Shown piece by piece: positions 16,037 through 24,283 of a DNA stretch of 32,576 bases. The notes below the pieces were generated by a model, which was not told the origin of the DNA, did no database searches, and worked only from the letters and a program-made list of their open reading frames with translations. Each line of letters opens with the position of its first letter. Position 1 is the first letter of the stretch. The DNA is taken from positions 1 to 32,576 of the IMG/VR virus record IMGVR_UViG_3300043395_001200, one strand, 5' to 3'. The position numbers and the translations under genes were made by a program. This stretch comes from a virus.

Positions 16037-19000
16037 ATGGCATTGCAAATTAGACGCGGAACAAACGCAGAACGTTTAGGTATTACCCTAGTCGAAGGTG
16101 AAGTAGTTTATGTAACAGACTTCCAATTGGCCACCATTGAAGTAACCAGCATTGATGCCACAACCAATGTGCTGACAACTACATTGGATCATGGTCTAGC
16201 AGTTAATGATCAAATATTATTTCAAAGTGATACCAGCAACGGTTTAACACAGGGTACAGTTTACTATGTTAAGACTGCTCCTACTAATGTTACATTTACA
16301 TTAAGCACTACGCAAGGCGGCACAACATTAGACATTACAGGTACTGCCGCAAGTTTGGTATTTGCAGTTGGTCCGACTAATGAATTAGGTGTTCCATATG
16401 GTTATACCATATCAGCATTATACGTAGGTGATGGTGTAACAGCCGGTGGTAATCCTGCAGGTTCTAGTGTGCTAGATGATTTGTATGACGTTGAAATTGG
16501 CACTTATGGTGGAGTAGGTCAATATGGCCAAGCACTAGCAGACGGTCAAATGTTAGTTTATAATGCTGATACTAGTCGTTGGGAAAACAACAACGAAGTC
16601 AGCGTAACAGATTTAACTCGTACTGCTCAATTTACGCATAAAGGTGCATTCAGTGGTGATTCAGCAGTTATTTTAAGTCCTGCACTAAGAGTTAAAAAAG
16701 AACTTACTGATGCAACTAGTGGTACTGGCCACGGTGGTCCTGCTATTCTATTCCAAACAGATGGCACTACTACAGAAAAGAGCATTGTTCAATTAGGTGC
16801 TTATAATAACAGTTCTGGCAATCATGATTTTGTTGTTAAAATTAGTAATGATGATTTCAGCACATCAAATTCAGTTATACTAAGTGGTCCAACACGCACC
16901 AATATTAATGAAGGTGTATTGTATGTGGACAAGACAAATGGTCGTATTGGCGTTAACAATACCACACCTGCATATAGTGCAGATATAACAGGCACAGTTC
17001 ATTCAACTGGTGCCGCAACATTCGATTCTACTGTATACAGTGGTAGTACATTAACAGTTAACAACGGTACTATAGTATCAAATAGTGCTACTGGCACAGT
17101 TATGAATACAACTGCTACAACAGTCAATGCATTTGGCGCCGGCACAGCAGTTACACTAGGTGCTACTACTGGCACATTGACACTACGTAATCCAACGATC
17201 GTAGGTAGTCAAACAACACAAAATTTATTCAATACTACAGCAACTACTCTAAACATCGGTGGAGCCAGCACAACAACTGCTATCGGCAGCACCAGCAGTG
17301 GCACAACTACAGTTGGTTATGATTTAACTGTGGGCAATGATTTACGCATTAATGGTAATGATATTAAAAGCAGTTCAGGTTCTATTGCTATTACACTCAG
17401 TGGCACAGATGTAGCAGTGGCCGGTGATTTAACAGTTACCGGTAATGACATTAAGAGCAGTGGTGGTACTACTGCTATTACATTTAGTGGAGCAGATGTT
17501 ACTGTAGCCGGTGACTTACAAGTTAGCGGCAATGATATTAAAAGCAGTTCAGGTTCTACTGCTATTACACTCAGTGGCACAGATGTCACAGTAGCAGGTA
17601 ATTTAACAGTTAATGGAACTACAACAACTGTTAACAGTACAACCTTAACAGTCGATGACAAAAATATTGAACTTGGTAGTGTTGCAACACCTACAGATAC
17701 TACTGCCAATGGTGGCGGTATCACACTTAAAGGTGCTACAGATAAAACTATCATATGGTCTCAAAGCAGTGATAAATGGAATTTAAGCAATGGATTATAT
17801 GTCGATGGCCAAATAGTAAATTCCGCACATGACGTATATTTCGGTTCTGGTACATTTGCTAATAGCACAAATTATGCGTTAGTAGCCAATGGCACTACAG
17901 GTAATGTTGGCGTTGGTAATGATTTATATGTCTATGGCGACATGCTTAAACTTAATACCGGTGGTACAGGTGTTGATTGTAGCATTGTTGTAGAAAGAGG
18001 TGCAGTTGATGCTACCATACTATGGAGCGAAGCATCTAATACATGGATTATCAGTAACAATATGGTTACCGATGGTTATATCGGTACTAATGGTTATGAT
18101 TTCCACTTTAACAATGATGATGGTACTATCGATGCTAACGCATTGGTCAATTTGAATGTTAAGCGAGGTGCTGGCAGTGATGTAAGAATTCGTTGGAATG
18201 AGGCTTTAGGTCGTTGGCAATCAACTACAGATGGTAGCACTTACATTGCTTTACCAAATCAAGCATTAGACACTACAAGTAATCCTACATTTGCCGGCGT
18301 AACAGCAGGCAACGTAACAGTTGGTGTTGCCAACGACCAAACAATTACTACTACAGCAGGCAATTTAACCATCAGCAGTAATGGTGGCACAACAACTATC
18401 AGCGATATAATCAGCCACACAGGTGCCAGTGCTACATTTAACAACAATGTTACACTAGGTAGTAGTAGTGCTGATACATTAACAGTTGATGCAACACCAA
18501 CATTCAATTCCGGTGCAACTATTAATAGCGGCCTAGGAGTCAATGGTACTACAACATTATATGATAGTGTTAATATAGGTAGCAGTAGTGGTGATACTTT
18601 AGCAATTACTGCTTTGGTATCTGGAAATATTACATTTACAGACAATGGTACTACAACAAATCGTGGGGTCAGAGGTTCGATTGGATCTAATGACTATTGG
18701 AAAATTGGTGGTGCAGCCACTGGAACAAATGCAGGTTATTTAGAAATTGCCACAGGTGATGATGCAACTGAACCAATTTATGTTCGTCAATATTCAGGTG
18801 GTAGTACCACTTCACAAGGCACAGTAACAAACGAAATTCAACTGTTAGACCAATATGGTATTACACAATTAGGTGATACAACAATTACCGGTGATCTTAA
18901 TTCCAGTAACTTAGAAACTTATAACGTAAATCTTATCAGCGGTAGCAGTTATGGCAATGCATACAAAACTGTAGAAGCAAGAACTATTAATACTACAGGC

Positions 19001-19282
19001 GCAGGTGCCCAAGTTATTCCAGGTTTTAGTACCAGCATTTATAGAACAGCAAAATTATTATTACAATATAGAAAAGGTACTGATTTCCAATGCTGTGAAT
19101 TATTGGTCATGCATGATGGAACAACTGCTTACTATACGGTAAGTAATGAAATTATAATCGGTACTGCAATTGCCACTGCATTTGATGCTACAATTACTGC
19201 CGGAAATCTTTATATCACTGCTACACTAGTCAGCGGTACAAAATATATGCTTGCAGATTATACACTATTAGGTGCATATTAA
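16037..19282 (+). CDS. Tail fibre protein 1 (1,081 aa, repeat-rich)
   Basis: A receptor-binding or side-fibre protein. The first residues (MALQIRRGTNAERLGITL.EGEVVYVTD) and the later ALYVGDGVTAGG match the short N-terminal domain common in phage fibres, but here the two halves are separated by about 100 residues of inserted beta-rich sequence. The shaft is Thr/Ser/Gly/Asn-rich with three 29-residue repeats (GNDIKSSSGS...) at residues about 440-526. A module at about 522-574 is shared with the next fibre. The C-terminus (LLLQYRKGTDFQCCELLVMHDG) looks like a globular tip domain. AAAAGGATTTAAAG precedes the ATG. No enzymatic motif is recognised. Confidence 0.85.
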   Translation: MALQIRRGTNAERLGITLVEGEVVYVTDFQLATIEVTSIDATTNVLTTTLDHGLAVNDQILFQSDTSNGLTQGTVYYVKTAPTNVTFTLSTTQGGTTLDITGTAASLVFAVGPTNELGVPYGYTISALYVGDGVTAGGNPAGSSVLDDLYDVEIGTYGGVGQYGQALADGQMLVYNADTSRWENNNEVSVTDLTRTAQFTHKGAFSGDSAVILSPALRVKKELTDATSGTGHGGPAILFQTDGTTTEKSIVQLGAYNNSSGNHDFVVKISNDDFSTSNSVILSGPTRTNINEGVLYVDKTNGRIGVNNTTPAYSADITGTVHSTGAATFDSTVYSGSTLTVNNGTIVSNSATGTVMNTTATTVNAFGAGTAVTLGATTGTLTLRNPTIVGSQTTQNLFNTTATTLNIGGASTTTAIGSTSSGTTTVGYDLTVGNDLRINGNDIKSSSGSIAITLSGTDVAVAGDLTVTGNDIKSSGGTTAITFSGADVTVAGDLQVSGNDIKSSSGSTAITLSGTDVTVAGNLTVNGTTTTVNSTTLTVDDKNIELGSVATPTDTTANGGGITLKGATDKTIIWSQSSDKWNLSNGLYVDGQIVNSAHDVYFGSGTFANSTNYALVANGTTGNVGVGNDLYVYGDMLKLNTGGTGVDCSIVVERGAVDATILWSEASNTWIISNNMVTDGYIGTNGYDFHFNNDDGTIDANALVNLNVKRGAGSDVRIRWNEALGRWQSTTDGSTYIALPNQALDTTSNPTFAGVTAGNVTVGVANDQTITTTAGNLTISSNGGTTTISDIISHTGASATFNNNVTLGSSSADTLTVDATPTFNSGATINSGLGVNGTTTLYDSVNIGSSSGDTLAITALVSGNITFTDNGTTTNRGVRGSIGSNDYWKIGGAATGTNAGYLEIATGDDATEPIYVRQYSGGSTTSQGTVTNEIQLLDQYGITQLGDTTITGDLNSSNLETYNVNLISGSSYGNAYKTVEARTINTTGAGAQVIPGFSTSIYRTAKLLLQYRKGTDFQCCELLVMHDGTTAYYTVSNEIIIGTAIATAFDATITAGNLYITATLVSGTKYMLADYTLLGAY
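17354..17614 (+). repeat. Three tandem 87-bp repeats in fibre 1
   Basis: Units at 17354-17440, 17441-17527 and 17528-17614 encode GNDIKSSSGSIAITLSG..., GNDIKSSGGTTAITFSG... and GNDIKSSSGSTAITLSG.... Units 1 and 3 are nearly identical over their first 55 bp while unit 2 is more diverged, suggesting recent exchange or duplication of the outer units. Confidence 0.95.
17600..17758 (+). repeat. Shared fibre module, copy in fibre 1
   Basis: It encodes 53 residues beginning NLTVNGTTTTVNSTTLTVDD and containing KNIELGSV and GGGITLKG. The same peptide, with few changes, lies in fibre 2 at 19671-19829, but the DNA differs at many third positions, so the duplication is old or the module was acquired separately. 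Confidence 0.9.
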
Positions 19283-19310
19283 GCATAAAATTACATAGGG
19301 AAAATGAACT

Positions 19311-22300
19311 ATGACAGCAAAGAATTTTAGAGTCCGCAATGGACTAGAAGTAGGAGACGCAGTCTCCGTAGATGCCGCAACTGGTAATATTGATACCACC
19401 GGTGATATCGTCATCGATGGAACATTACAAACCGACGACGGCACAACCGGTGAAGTAACTATTGGTGGTAGTAGTCAAGGTAGAATTGAAATTGGTCAAT
19501 ACAACAGAGCCACATCAGGCACGCCATATATCGACTTTCACAGTAGTGCCAGTAATGCTGACTATGATGTTAGATTGGCGGCCAGCGGTGGTAATTCTAC
19601 CGCAGGTTCCGGCACATTAACTGTTACCGCCGCTACATTAAGCCATAGCGGAGATTTAACGGTTGGCGGTAATTTAACTGTTAACGGTACAACTACCACA
19701 GTTAATTCTACTACACTAACAGTCGATGATAAAAATATTGAATTAGGTAGTGTTAGTAGTCCCACAGATACAACGGCCGATGGCGGTGGTATTACGCTTA
19801 AAGGTACTACAGATAAGACTATTATCTATGATAAGGTTAATGAACGTTGGCAAACTAATATCGGTTTAGCCATCGCCAATGGATCTACAGTTAATGCTTA
19901 TATTGACAGCGCAAGTGGTAATTTTATCAGCGAAGGCGGCGTTAGCGTAGATGGTACTGTCACAGCAGTCACCAGTGTATCTTCTCCAATTATAACTAAT
20001 ACCGCAGGTGCATTATCTATCACATCCAGTAGCGATGGTAATATTACACTTACACCAAATGGCACAGGTGATGTAGTCTTAAGTGCCGATACGGTTAAAG
20101 TAGGTGATAGTAATGCAACAGCAACCATCACAACCAATGGTACTGGCAACTTGGTATTGAATACCAACAACGGCACTAATAGCGGTACAATTACTATCGC
20201 TCAAGGATCAAATGGAAATATTACATTAGAACCACATGGTACCGGTGATGTTCTATTAAGTGCAGATACTATTCAAATAGGTGATAGTGCCGCTACAGCA
20301 ACCATCACAACCAATGGCGCTGGTAATTTGGTATTGAATACCAACAATGGAACAAACGCAGGTAATATTACACTGGCCAACGGTGCTAATGGCAATATTA
20401 CAATTACACCAAACGGCACCGGTGACGTTGCTATCAGTGCCAGCAACGGTGGTAACTTAACTAATAATCGAAACTATGTATTTGGTGCTATTCGTAACTC
20501 AACTACAGATACCGCTGGTAATATTTGGTATAGTAATGCTAGCGCATCTACTGGTCCTGCGCAGGGCATCAGCATGGATAACAGCACTACAACTACAATA
20601 GTGCCTGCTGTGGTAAATCGCACATACAGCAATACTTCAACTACACGAGGCAGAACAATTTATGAAAAGGCTCGTTTTACTACAACGCCAGCCTCACCAG
20701 CGGCATTGCAGTCAGGTGATTACATCGGTGATATTACATTCACTGGTTACAGTAGCACAGGTTGGGTCAATGATAACTTGGCAGTTTCTCCTGGTTTGAT
20801 GTTGATGACTACAGCAGAAGGTTGGACCAGCAATACAAACTTGGGCACAAACTTTTTAATGGTTCAAGCACCAACTGCTACCACAATTAATTCAACTGCT
20901 GACTTAGTTACTACATTAGGTATTAATCCACAAGCCAGCACACAACGCAGTGATGCTTTTGGTTTTATGCAGGGTAAGACTGTTGGCTTTACAGCAACTG
21001 GCTGTAGCATTTCTGGAACTACACTTACTATCGGCACCGTAACTGCTGGTGCAGTGGCCGCTGGACAAATTATTCAAAACAGCACCAGCAGTCTAAGTGC
21101 TGGTTTATACATTGTCAGTGGTAGTGGTAGCACATGGACATTGAACTTTTCTCCTGGAACTTTATCTGCTCAAACTATCACAGGTTGGGCTGGTTTTATG
21201 ACCAACACTACAACTGCTACAACTGTGCTTAATGATTTCCGTGTGTTTAAGAATGCCATTAACAATAGTGCTAATACTACACAAGTTGCATTAAGCAGTG
21301 ATCGTAGCACATTAACTTTAACTGGTGATGCGTTCACAGTTAAAAAATCCACTGGCGGATCAAACACATTGACTATTGACAGCGATGGTAGATTTACCAT
21401 ACTTGATCCTGCTAATAACCTTAACAAGTTACAGTTAGATAATCCAACCAGCAATATCGCTGATGATAATTTAACATTGTCATTAAACTTGGCTAACAGC
21501 AATGGTGCAGGTGCAAATACCGAATATCCAGTATTCAACTTTGGAAACTACAGATACAGTGGTGGCAATTACAGCCCAACACAATCAGGTGATGTCCTAG
21601 GTGGATTTAAGTATAATGGACAATACAGTAGCACTTCTAGCCTAAGCATTGGTAGCCCAACAGTTATTTCTTGTCAAGCAGTTGAAAATTGGACTTCAAC
21701 AGCACAGGGCAGTAGTTTTGCTGTTTCTATTAATAAATTAGGCACTAATAGCAATATTACTGCAATGAACTTGGCCAGTGCCGCTTCTACATTTAAGAGT
21801 GACAGTTATACTTTCCAAGACAGCAGTGGTACAAACGTTGTAGGTAGTAGTAAAATTAACTATAACCGTGTATATGGACAGTGGCAATATGATGCTACAA
21901 TTACTCCTGCCGGAGCCAATACTGCTTATGCGTTCCCATTCCAGGGCACTAATGCTGTAACGGATTTTGCTAACATAGCGTCAGCAGCCAGCACCAGCAG
22001 AATTATTCCTGGTGCCGCAGGCACATACAGATTGGCATTTAGTTTGCAATTAGAAAATACAGACAATGCCGCTGAACATGTGGCTTATATTTGGTGGCGT
22101 AAAAATGGTGTAGATATTTCTAACAGCATGGGTCGTATATATGTAGGTAAGCAGTTATCCGTTATTGCGGCTTGGGACAACATGGTGCAGACCAGCAACG
22201 CAACAGATTATTTTGAATTAATGTATGCAGTGGATAACGTGGCGTTGATATTCCCATTCTATGCTTCAACAGCGTTTGGCCCAGCAACTGCGTCAGTATT

Positions 22301-22328
22301 CTTGAATTTAGTTCCAGTAGGTGCATAA
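19311..22328 (+). CDS. Tail fibre protein 2 (1,005 aa, repeat-rich)
   Basis: A second fibre or spike protein downstream of fibre 1. The N-terminus (KNFRVRNGLEVGDAVSVDA) resembles the attachment segment of many aquatic phage fibres. Residues about 121-173 form the module shared with fibre 1; two full 59-residue repeats and a partial third lie at about 243-380. A SGTTLTIGTV...GLYIVSG module is near 560-610. The last about 140 residues (AGTYRLAFSLQLEN...HVAYIWWRKNGVDI) look like a C1q/TNF-like jelly-roll head that could trimerise and bind a receptor. A GGGAAAATGAACT leader precedes the ATG. No peptidase or lyase motif is seen. Confidence 0.85.
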   Translation: MTAKNFRVRNGLEVGDAVSVDAATGNIDTTGDIVIDGTLQTDDGTTGEVTIGGSSQGRIEIGQYNRATSGTPYIDFHSSASNADYDVRLAASGGNSTAGSGTLTVTAATLSHSGDLTVGGNLTVNGTTTTVNSTTLTVDDKNIELGSVSSPTDTTADGGGITLKGTTDKTIIYDKVNERWQTNIGLAIANGSTVNAYIDSASGNFISEGGVSVDGTVTAVTSVSSPIITNTAGALSITSSSDGNITLTPNGTGDVVLSADTVKVGDSNATATITTNGTGNLVLNTNNGTNSGTITIAQGSNGNITLEPHGTGDVLLSADTIQIGDSAATATITTNGAGNLVLNTNNGTNAGNITLANGANGNITITPNGTGDVAISASNGGNLTNNRNYVFGAIRNSTTDTAGNIWYSNASASTGPAQGISMDNSTTTTIVPAVVNRTYSNTSTTRGRTIYEKARFTTTPASPAALQSGDYIGDITFTGYSSTGWVNDNLAVSPGLMLMTTAEGWTSNTNLGTNFLMVQAPTATTINSTADLVTTLGINPQASTQRSDAFGFMQGKTVGFTATGCSISGTTLTIGTVTAGAVAAGQIIQNSTSSLSAGLYIVSGSGSTWTLNFSPGTLSAQTITGWAGFMTNTTTATTVLNDFRVFKNAINNSANTTQVALSSDRSTLTLTGDAFTVKKSTGGSNTLTIDSDGRFTILDPANNLNKLQLDNPTSNIADDNLTLSLNLANSNGAGANTEYPVFNFGNYRYSGGNYSPTQSGDVLGGFKYNGQYSSTSSLSIGSPTVISCQAVENWTSTAQGSSFAVSINKLGTNSNITAMNLASAASTFKSDSYTFQDSSGTNVVGSSKINYNRVYGQWQYDATITPAGANTAYAFPFQGTNAVTDFANIASAASTSRIIPGAAGTYRLAFSLQLENTDNAAEHVAYIWWRKNGVDISNSMGRIYVGKQLSVIAAWDNMVQTSNATDYFELMYAVDNVALIFPFYASTAFGPATASVFLNLVPVGA
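19671..19829 (+). repeat. Shared fibre module, copy in fibre 2
   Basis: This is the counterpart of 17600-17758: 53 residues from NLTVNGTTTT to DKTIIY with changes such as GSVSSPTDTTAD for GSVATPTDTTAN. Peptide identity is high while many silent bases differ. Confidence 0.9.
20037..20450 (+). repeat. 59-residue tandem repeats in fibre 2
   Basis: Units start at 20037, 20214 and 20391 (177-bp period). Each begins GNIT(L/I)(T/E)P(N/H)GTGDV and continues through a segment with GDS.ATATITTNG and NLVLNTNNGTN; the third copy stops after about 20 residues. They probably form stacked beta turns in a trimeric shaft. Confidence 0.95.
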
Positions 22329-22410
22329 AGCATGATGCTTTACATCATAGAACCAATAATTTTCCAAACGATCGCCATTGGTCTGATATTAAATATATTA
22401 GGAGTAGACA

Positions 22411-22482
22411 ATGAGACACTTACCAGAACGTGGAATGAGAACCAAAACTAATCGCGGCAAGAAGCCGCCAAAGAAAAGATAA
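22411..22482 (+). CDS. Tiny basic peptide, 23 aa
   Basis: ATG 22411 follows TAGGAGTAGACA, a good ribosome site, with a TAAATA box at 22390. The peptide is almost entirely Arg/Lys/Pro (ends GKKPPKKR). It may bind nucleic acid or be a small assembly factor; function unknown. Its size makes the call uncertain, but the leader and its place in a row of similarly basic small genes support it. Confidence 0.5.
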   Translation: MRHLPERGMRTKTNRGKKPPKKR

Positions 22483-22492
22483 GGTGTATACA

Positions 22493-22657
22493 ATGGCAAA
22501 ACAACAGAAACATTTAATTAAAAGTGCTAGCCCTAAGGCTATTGGCAAAAACATTTCTTACGAAATGAAAAAGCATCCTAAAATGAGTCATGCTCAAGCG
22601 GTTGCTATTGCTCTAAGTACACAAAGAGCCGCGATTAAAAAACAAAAGGGCAGATGA
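22493..22657 (+). CDS. Small basic protein, 54 aa
   Basis: ATG 22493 lies 10 nt after the previous stop with AAGGTG upstream. The sequence (KSASPKAIGKNISYEMKKHP then AQAVAIALSTQR) follows a pattern that recurs in many phage genomes as a small basic helical protein of unknown role. The net charge is strongly positive. The stop is followed after one base by the next start. Confidence 0.7.
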   Translation: MAKQQKHLIKSASPKAIGKNISYEMKKHPKMSHAQAVAIALSTQRAAIKKQKGR

Positions 22658-22658
22658 T

Positions 22659-22805
22659 ATGCCAGTACATAAGGTGACTAAAAATGGAAGAACAGGATAT
22701 AAGTGGGGATCTTCAGGGAAAGCCTACTTTGGCCCTGGTGCCAAAAAGAAAGCGCAAGCACAAGCCCGCGCAATCTATGCCAGTGGATACAAAAAGCGAA
22801 AATAA
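22659..22805 (+). CDS. Small basic protein, 48 aa
   Basis: ATG 22659 comes just after the previous TGA. The pattern (VHKVTKNGRTGYKWGSSGK then AQAQARAIYASGYKKRK) is a recurrent small phage protein of unknown function. A competing frame beginning at 22684 overlaps it, but that frame's first 41 residues have no support and its real start is at 22807. Confidence 0.75.
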   Translation: MPVHKVTKNGRTGYKWGSSGKAYFGPGAKKKAQAQARAIYASGYKKRK

Positions 22806-22806
22806 T

Positions 22807-23082
22807 ATGAGTAGAGAAGAAACTGATTTGGCCACTCACGTAGAGATTTGTGCTATTCGATATCAAGGCATCCAGGAGAAATTCGATGACATCGACAAAA
22901 GATTATCTAAGGTCGAAATTGCGGTTGCTGATCTTAAAAGCCAAACTCAACAGGGATTCCACGAAATCAAAATGCTTCTTGAGCGTCAAAATACCAGTAA
23001 ACAAACTACACTGACAACTACTATTGGTACCATTATAGTAGCAGTTATTGGAGTTATTGGATACCTCATCGTCAAACACTGA
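22807..23082 (+). CDS. XhlA-like / holin-like membrane protein
   Basis: This 91-aa protein starts at ATG 22807, one base after the previous stop. Residues 1-65 are a charged coiled coil (FDDIDKRLSKVEIAVADLKS), followed by one transmembrane segment at about 69-88 (IGTIIVAVIGVIGYLI) and a short basic tail. This coiled-coil-plus-C-terminal-TM layout matches the XhlA family, which works with holins in lysis. It is the best lysis-related candidate in the genome, but no endolysin lies beside it. An unrelated membrane anchor is the alternative. Confidence 0.6.
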   Translation: MSREETDLATHVEICAIRYQGIQEKFDDIDKRLSKVEIAVADLKSQTQQGFHEIKMLLERQNTSKQTTLTTTIGTIIVAVIGVIGYLIVKH

Positions 23083-23103
23083 GACCGCAGTTTAAATAAC
23101 TGC

Positions 23104-23901
23104 ATGAGTAGAAATAGACGCAAGTGGGTAGGGAATCTTAAAACCCTACCCTTAGATCCGGACCTGGTGCTAAGTAGGTTGGTACAATGGACCAGAGATC
23201 CGCAACAGAGATTCAGCAGTTTGGATGGTCCTGAACCAGATAATCTTACCTGTGCCAGTGCATGGCAAGGTCAAGTACCTGAAGGTGCCATTGCTCGCGA
23301 AGCATTTATCTATCGAGACAAACATACTGACTTATGGATACAGGCAGTACCGTGGCGCATAGTCAATCAAAATGAAATGCCCAAATGGTGCGACATGCAA
23401 AGAGCCCTAGGTGCACAAGCAGTTTGGTATAACTATAATTCAAAACCACATCGACGTCGTAAGACCTATGCCGAACGTGAATTGATAAAAATACACAGCA
23501 ATGACATCACTTATGTAGATCTACTGCATGAATCTGGTAAACTTAAATTTGGCGATATAGATTTTACCAAATTAATACCACATGCACAGCCACGTAGTGT
23601 TGATATCGATATATTAAAATTGTTGGCACAGCAAAATCCCACAGGAAAAAGACGTTATCCAAAATTGGCTCCCGGAGAACGTCAACGACTTGCATATAAA
23701 CCAGTGCGAACTCCTTTAGGATTATTTGGCAGCGTTAATGCGGCCGCTGCCGCACATGGATTTAGTGCCAGTAAAATGAGTGTACTTATAAACAGAGATG
23801 ACGGTACAAATTATGAATTTATTGATAAAAACGATTACGCAAAACTGATTTTAAACGTAAATACCAATGAGCACAGAGAAGACTCTGAACTCGAAGAGTG
23901 A
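23104..23901 (+). CDS. Unknown 265-aa protein with NUMOD-like C-terminal motif
   Basis: No function is recognised. The protein is basic in its first half. Residues about 215-250 read PLGLFGSVNAAAAAHGFSAS followed by a short basic stretch and NYEF, similar to the NUMOD1-type helix-turn-helix repeats (TPxGxFxSxxxAAxaxG) found in homing endonucleases and other phage DNA-binding proteins. No nuclease motif (HNH or GIY-YIG) is visible. A TAAATA box at 23093 precedes the ATG and there is no clear ribosome site. It is the last gene before the structured intergenic region and could be a DNA- or RNA-binding regulator. Confidence 0.7.
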   Translation: MSRNRRKWVGNLKTLPLDPDLVLSRLVQWTRDPQQRFSSLDGPEPDNLTCASAWQGQVPEGAIAREAFIYRDKHTDLWIQAVPWRIVNQNEMPKWCDMQRALGAQAVWYNYNSKPHRRRKTYAERELIKIHSNDITYVDLLHESGKLKFGDIDFTKLIPHAQPRSVDIDILKLLAQQNPTGKRRYPKLAPGERQRLAYKPVRTPLGLFGSVNAAAAAHGFSASKMSVLINRDDGTNYEFIDKNDYAKLILNVNTNEHREDSELEE

Positions 23902-24003
23902 CACAATAGTGTAACTCGGACCTTTCTCTATATTTTCGAATATAGGATTATGGACTCAAATCTTCTTCGAATCCCCGTTAGACAACTAGTGGGGATTTTT
24001 TTA
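23901..24003 (+). ncRNA. Structured intergenic RNA 1 (candidate leader or small RNA)
   Basis: Between a coding stop and a terminator lie three hairpins: ACAC-AATA-GTGT (23901-23912), CTATATT-TTCG-AATATAG (23928-23945, a perfect stem with a UUCG tetraloop) and the terminator stem at 23970-23997. The sequence GGACTCAAA and, in the terminator loop, CGTTAGACA recur in a similar order in RNA 3 (27970-28022). It may be a processed 3' RNA or an independent small RNA. No tRNA fold fits. Confidence 0.4.
23970..24003 (+). terminator. Rho-independent terminator
   Basis: AATCCCC (23970-23976), 14-nt loop, GGGGATT (23991-23997), then a run of T. It ends the late transcript that carries the fibre and 265-aa genes. 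Confidence 0.85.
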
Positions 24004-24008
24004 TGAAG

Positions 24009-24143
24009 CGTTAAATTAAATATTAACGACAACAAGATGTTGTCAAAAAAGCGACTTTAGAGGTCTTTCCCTGCAAGTTTGGGCTTCTGGAGTTTTTCTC
24101 GTATGTTGGAACCCCTGAGTAGCAATACTTGGGGGTTTTCTTT
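24009..24143 (+). ncRNA. Structured intergenic RNA 2 (candidate)
   Basis: No coding frame is evident. It opens with CGTTAA/TTAACG (24009-24028), then GACAAC-AAGAT-GTTGTC (24028-24044), a 65-nt segment with short pairing, and closes with its own terminator. A TAAATA box lies inside the first hairpin loop (24017). Being flanked by two terminators, it would be a separate short transcript if transcribed. With RNA 1 and the promoter region this accounts for the 23902-24283 gap. Confidence 0.4.
24110..24143 (+). terminator. Strong rho-independent terminator
   Basis: AACCCCTGAGT (24110-24120), loop AGCAAT, ACTTGGGGGTT (24127-24137) pair over 11 positions including two G-T wobbles, followed by TTCTTTTTT. 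Confidence 0.9.
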
Positions 24144-24205
24144 TTTGTCAATTTAATTGAATTTTGGTGTTGCTAAAAAACGACAAACAAATTTAATGGC
24201 CAAAA

Positions 24206-24234
24206 TAGACATTTAATTGCCAATTTGCTATACT
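24206..24234 (+). promoter_or_regulatory. Sigma70 promoter (TAGACA-17-TATACT, extended -10)
   Basis: TAGACA at 24206-24211 and TATACT at 24229-24234 are separated by 17 bp, with TG-N just before the -10. It drives the two-gene unit starting at 24284. The predicted transcript start falls next to the palindrome at 24241. Confidence 0.85.
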
Positions 24235-24240
24235 ACAAGT

Positions 24241-24256
24241 GTTGTCAAAAGACAAC
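24241..24256. promoter_or_regulatory. Perfect palindrome at the transcript start (operator or 5' hairpin)
   Basis: GTTGTC-AAAA-GACAAC lies 7 bp past the -10 element. It can be a repressor operator or a 5' RNA hairpin that stabilises the message. The same half-sites occur in inverted order at 24028-24044, and similar TGTTGT/ACAACA and AACAAC/GTTGTT pairs lie at 25469-25486 and 27918-27937. Confidence 0.6.
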
Positions 24257-24283
24257 AGCATTTTTAACACACAGGAGTATAAC

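Noticed and set aside
17354-20450. Diversity-generating retroelement or CRISPR array, suggested by the repeats
   Set aside because: Repeats are in-frame protein repeats inside fibres, there is no reverse transcriptase, and differences are not limited to adenines; no regular spacer pattern is present.
23920-23990. Possible tRNA, because of TTCGAATCCCC and GGACTCAAA
   Set aside because: No acceptor stem, and the bases before TTCGAAT do not pair with CCCCG as a T-arm requires; the CCCC instead forms a terminator stem.
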